Source: Shewanella nanhaiensis
Lineage (GTDB): Bacteria; Pseudomonadota; Gammaproteobacteria; Enterobacterales; Shewanellaceae
Reading direction: 5' to 3'
Assembly: GCF_019457885.1 (NCBI RefSeq)
Contig: NZ_JAHZST010000003.1
Location: 124,001 to 188,000 of the forward strand
Length of the DNA stretch: 64,000 bases
Part shown: positions 60,642 to 64,000 of the stretch, one piece after another
Position numbering within the stretch: position 1 is the first letter of the stretch
How the letters are laid out: each line of letters starts with the position of its first letter
Made by a program: the position numbers and the translations under genes
Notes under the pieces: model-generated
What the model saw: only the letters and a program-made list of their open reading frames with translations
Databases searched by the model: none
What the model was told of the DNA's origin: nothing

Positions 60642-61913
60642 ATGCAAGTCACCTCGATTGAACGTGTAAAACAGGCCTTTATTGCCGGGATCTGGGCAAC
60701 ACTTGTAAGTATTACACTGGGTTTTGGCTTCAAGGTTTGGTTAGCACAGTGGATGCTTAAAGAGGATCTTGCGCTTTATCATACGGTTGTCGATATCATC
60801 TCACTGTCACTCATCTTAATGACGGGCTTTCGCTCCTCCATGGTAGTGAGTTACTCGCAAACTCAAAATGACAAAGATATCACTAACCTATTTAGGTATA
60901 GCCTGATTGCCATGGTGCTACTTACATGGGGAATAGTGCTCCCCTATATTAAACATCGGCTTCATATTGATGTTGAATATTTCCATCTAGTCGGCATTAT
61001 TTTGGGGATGGGATTTAAGGTCTATTTTACTAATCAGATAGCTATGTACCGTATGTATGCGATCTCAAACAAAGTAACTTGGCTCGAACCTTTAGGACAG
61101 ATATTCACTTTCCTTATCTGTTTCTACTTACTAGGGCAGACACCAATATCATCACTCTTTTTCAGCCTAATGCTCTCTTCAACCGCTGTTGCAGTTTATA
61201 TGTTCTTCAATCGACGTAAACAGATAGCAACAACGCCTATCGGGCCCGTGAACATGGATGCCAGCCTACGTAACTTTATGAAGAAGAGCTTTACCGCCTC
61301 TTTAGAAGCGGGAGCTAGTATCTTAATGATCTACATCACTGTCCTACTTACAATTGGTCATTTCAGTATCGATGAACTTGGTGACTTTCAAGTGGTTGTT
61401 AGACCCATAATCGCTTATCTAACCTTACTTTTTGTCTTTCCCATCTATCGATTTGTATTTCCGGAGCTGACAGTTTGTGTGCGCAACCAAGATTTTCAAC
61501 AGATTAAACAGATCAAACACTGGGTATATAGGATGTCGCTTATCATAAGTAGCAGTTTCTTTATTTCAATGCTGTTGTTTAGCCATGAAATCGTCGCCTT
61601 ACTCTTTCCAGAGCAATACGCCAAATCGGCACCAGTATTAATGCATTTCTCGATGTTCTTTCTGTTTATGATGCTCAATGCATATCAGCTGGCCTTTATT
61701 AAAGCCCATGGTTTATTTACCCAAAGCTTGTTAATACGGGGAAGTGGGATAGTGGCATTGATAGCCAGTTACTATATCTACAGCCAGATAACAGCTAATG
61801 TTGTCGCGGTGATCTTAGCACTAGGTACAGGATACCTATTGATGTTCCTTATTTCCGCTCTGGTAGAGAAACATATTTTAAAGCAAGATACGCAGGCCTC
61901 AAGTATAAATTAA
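60642..61913 (+). CDS. Wzx/MATE-like flippase membrane protein
   Basis: 423 residues with about 12 membrane segments, of the MOP superfamily (oligosaccharide flippase type). Segments such as WATLVSITLGFGFKVWLAQWML at the start, and the polar residues (RP, KK) between helices, are typical. There is no adjacent glycan biosynthesis cluster, so it is an orphan. Its 3' end overlaps by 4 bp with the convergent cyclase gene. Confidence 0.82.
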   Translation: MQVTSIERVKQAFIAGIWATLVSITLGFGFKVWLAQWMLKEDLALYHTVVDIISLSLILMTGFRSSMVVSYSQTQNDKDITNLFRYSLIAMVLLTWGIVLPYIKHRLHIDVEYFHLVGIILGMGFKVYFTNQIAMYRMYAISNKVTWLEPLGQIFTFLICFYLLGQTPISSLFFSLMLSSTAVAVYMFFNRRKQIATTPIGPVNMDASLRNFMKKSFTASLEAGASILMIYITVLLTIGHFSIDELGDFQVVVRPIIAYLTLLFVFPIYRFVFPELTVCVRNQDFQQIKQIKHWVYRMSLIISSSFFISMLLFSHEIVALLFPEQYAKSAPVLMHFSMFFLFMMLNAYQLAFIKAHGLFTQSLLIRGSGIVALIASYYIYSQITANVVAVILALGTGYLLMFLISALVEKHILKQDTQASSIN

Positions 61914-63526
61914 ACTTGATTAACCACGGCTACAGCCTGTTCTGTGCACTCATGATCAAACAGATGAACTCGATTACGGCCAGACTTTTTAGCCTGATAA
62001 AGCGCTCTATCGGCTTCAACTGTAAACTCTTGCATATCAGAATATTTATCTGGACAGATACTGGTAACTCCCACACTCACAGTGACATACTCACTGGTTG
62101 GTGAGCTTTCATGAGGCAGGGCCAATTGCTCAATGTTAATTTGGCAACGTTTAGCTGGTGAGATGCAATCACGAGTGTGGGGCAGCAGTACCACAAACTC
62201 CTCGCCACCATAGCGAGCCACAAGATCCGTTTTTCGGTTCAGCGTCTGATTGAGGGCACTAGCCACCTCTCGTAAACATTGATCACCAGCAAGATGCCCA
62301 TAGGTATCGTTGTACAACTTAAAATGATCAATATCTATCATTATTAAACCTATGCTCGACTTCTCACGAATAGCGTGTTGCCAACACGCTTGCAGGCTCT
62401 CATCGAAACAGCGGCGATTGGGAATTTTCGTTAAGCTATCGGTTTGAGACAGGGCTTCGAGCTTCTGCTTAGCTTCATTGAGATCATGAGTTCTCTGCTT
62501 AACCTCACTCTCAATCAGATCTGAGCGTCTCATCAGACTATAGATATAGAGAGCGCCTAGCATGACTAATAAACTGCCTAATATGGCAATAATATAGGGT
62601 AGTCTTCCTCGCCTCTCTGCCACATAACCCACACTAGGCACCGCCGTGATCGACCACTGACGACCACTAAATGCCGTTAATGATTTCTTATAGATAAAAG
62701 CCGTTTGTGACAATACAGCAGGCACATCTTCGGGAAAATTTGAATAGAGATTAGAGACAGTTTCATAGGTGTTATCCTCTAAGGAGAAATAGAGGCCCTG
62801 AACTGAGGTGCGTTTAATTGCACTGCCGAACATATCATCGATACGGTACACCCCAACGACAAAGCCTCTTAGTTGCTCACGGCGTTTAAACAGAGTGCTA
62901 GGCTCACCATGATAGGTAGGCAAAAAGATGATAAAACCGCGCTGTTCTGATTGGTAAGAGCTTAAGCTCACACCTGAGGTTGATAGAGGTTTATCGAGAT
63001 CTGTCGCTCTCTCCATTATCCATAACCTCTCCTCGTTTGAAGCTAGATCATATCCTAGAATCTGTTCATTTCCGATAAAAGGTGCGACATAGGAGACAGG
63101 AAAATAGCTCTCTCTTCGGTTCGCCGAGATCATACCTTCGACTTCCGATTCAATGATCTCAAACCCAGAATGTTCCCTACGTTGAGCAGCTTCAAAAACC
63201 TCTCTCTGCTCAGAGGAGACTTTGGGCACCCACTTTAAAGCCTGAATATCGTGATGGCGAACTAAGAAGCTACGGGCGATACGGCTAAACTCTTGAGAGG
63301 TCACCTCACTTGAGCTATCAAACAAGCCTTTAATTGCGTAAAGCACCTCAATATTAAGCAAGATCTCTCTCTCTAATGCAGCCGCTTTATCATCAACATC
63401 CTTTCTAAAGTCCTGCTCAATCACCTTGCTCTCCTTCTCATATAGGCTCAAGCCCATATAAGCAGAGAAACCTATTCCAACAAAGCAAGCAGCGATCAGC
63501 AGGATATATTTAGAGAGAAAGTTCAT
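61910..63526 (-). CDS. CHASE-domain diguanylate cyclase
   Basis: 538 residues. A membrane segment (about 7-25), then a CHASE ligand domain (about 40-290) with ALKWVPKVSSEQREVFE and LGYDLASNEERLWIMERA, a second membrane segment (about 307-327), and a GGDEF domain. The active site is RYGGEEFVVLLP (GGEEF), with RKTD at the inhibitory site five residues before. An active c-di-GMP synthase is likely. CHASE domains bind small extracellular molecules. A paralogue lies just to the right at 63714. Confidence 0.92.
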   Translation of the reverse strand: MNFLSKYILLIAACFVGIGFSAYMGLSLYEKESKVIEQDFRKDVDDKAAALEREILLNIEVLYAIKGLFDSSSEVTSQEFSRIARSFLVRHHDIQALKWVPKVSSEQREVFEAAQRREHSGFEIIESEVEGMISANRRESYFPVSYVAPFIGNEQILGYDLASNEERLWIMERATDLDKPLSTSGVSLSSYQSEQRGFIIFLPTYHGEPSTLFKRREQLRGFVVGVYRIDDMFGSAIKRTSVQGLYFSLEDNTYETVSNLYSNFPEDVPAVLSQTAFIYKKSLTAFSGRQWSITAVPSVGYVAERRGRLPYIIAILGSLLVMLGALYIYSLMRRSDLIESEVKQRTHDLNEAKQKLEALSQTDSLTKIPNRRCFDESLQACWQHAIREKSSIGLIMIDIDHFKLYNDTYGHLAGDQCLREVASALNQTLNRKTDLVARYGGEEFVVLLPHTRDCISPAKRCQINIEQLALPHESSPTSEYVTVSVGVTSICPDKYSDMQEFTVEADRALYQAKKSGRNRVHLFDHECTEQAVAVVNQV

Positions 63527-63713
63527 AGGTAAGGCTTAACTATCTTTATAAAGATAAGCAAGTTGCCTCTTAAGGTAAGAGTAATGGTAGAGGTGATTGT
63601 TTTACTCAATTCCATTTTTGAACCAATTAGTCATAAGAAAATAGCGCTAGATGTAACAGCTTGTTGCTGAAATTTAATCATAACCCGAATAGAATGTCAG
63701 TAAAATGTTCGTT

Positions 63714-64000
63714 TCACTCAGTTGAACGACTCTGGGAATATTGAAATTTAAGTATATCTCCTCTGTTAGCGGCTAAAATATCACGGGCGATACCCACACG
63801 ATTTTTCCCTAGCTCTTTAGCCTGGAGCAGTAACTCCTCAACATTAAAGATAAAATCAGCCTGCGACTGATGCTTAGTCGGGACCATACTCACCACCCCT
63901 AAACTAATAGTCATATAATCTGAGACCGAAGAGGCTTGATGGGGGATATGAAGCTTTTCAATATTAATGCGACACTTATCAGCCAAGAGCACAGGTTCAT
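63714..64000 (-). CDS. C-terminal end of a GGDEF-domain protein, cut by the window edge
   Basis: The visible ~95 residues are the C-terminal part of a GGDEF domain (CRINIEKLHIPHQASSVSDYMTISLGVVSMVP, then FNVEELLLQAKELGKNRVG). They parallel the cyclase at 61910 (CQINIEQLALPHESSPTSEYVTVSVGV...ADRALYQAKKSGRNRVHL). The catalytic motif lies beyond the window. Compared with the paralogue, the ALYQAK helix has become LLLQAK, so activity cannot be judged. A tail of about 20 residues follows the domain. Confidence 0.8.
   Translation of the reverse strand, partial: EPVLLADKCRINIEKLHIPHQASSVSDYMTISLGVVSMVPTKHQSQADFIFNVEELLLQAKELGKNRVGIARDILAANRGDILKFQYSQSRSTE

Overview
The window reads as chromosomal DNA of a marine gammaproteobacterium, most likely Shewanella or a close relative. 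This rests on gene content only: csdA-csdE, tas, an MSHA-like prepilin, a TAXI-type TRAP transporter, many c-di-GMP proteins, arfA, and protein sequences of Alteromonadales character. No rRNA, tRNA or CRISPR array was found.

Layout. 0-5.5 kb is housekeeping: yjjX, a MarR-GNAT fusion, tas, and the sulfur-transfer pair csdA/csdE. 5.5-13.65 kb is an accessory, repeat-dense stretch. It holds a REP-associated tyrosine transposase (RAYT) flanked by ~330-bp direct repeats, two AT-rich small genes, two secreted HExxH proteins, and three long mosaic arrays of short hairpins. 13.65-18 kb is a TRAP (TAXI) transporter operon divergent from a Tat-exported M19-like protein. 18-31 kb is mixed: an AAA ATPase, a prepilin, an orphan periplasmic binding protein, a LysR/lipoprotein pair, PagL, a CbiM-like permease, a monoheme secreted protein, TerC, a YdcH-like protein, a single-domain response regulator and a YaaI-like protein. 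31-40 kb has two MsrA paralogues, an ECF42-type sigma factor with its DGPF/YCII partner, SelO, a CSS-motif EAL phosphodiesterase, a MITE-like element, and a divergent AraC/MFS pair. 40-49.6 kb has a porin and then a compact catabolic cluster under a divergent LysR regulator: RidA, a 2-oxoglutarate-semialdehyde-type aldehyde dehydrogenase, an M19-like protein, a BCCT carrier and two proteins of unknown function. 49.6-64 kb has an SDR, a binding protein, a chemoreceptor, an MBL-rhodanese fusion, arfA with an intragenic terminator, a binding protein/diguanylate cyclase pair, an EEP-family phosphoesterase, a Wzx-like flippase and two neighbouring diguanylate cyclases. The last of these is cut by the window edge.

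The best candidates for something undescribed are (1) the BCCT-RidA-aldehyde dehydrogenase-M19-DUF3726 cluster, whose substrate cannot be read from the sequence and which contains a conserved-looking 573-residue protein that I cannot place; (2) the short-hairpin arrays, where stems stay constant while loops vary, lying near a RAYT whose family acts on single-stranded DNA hairpins; and (3) a binding protein encoded 7 bp upstream of a membrane diguanylate cyclase, reminiscent of NspS-MbaA but with an NMT1-type binding protein. The arfA internal terminator is a clean example of a known non-stop-mRNA mechanism.
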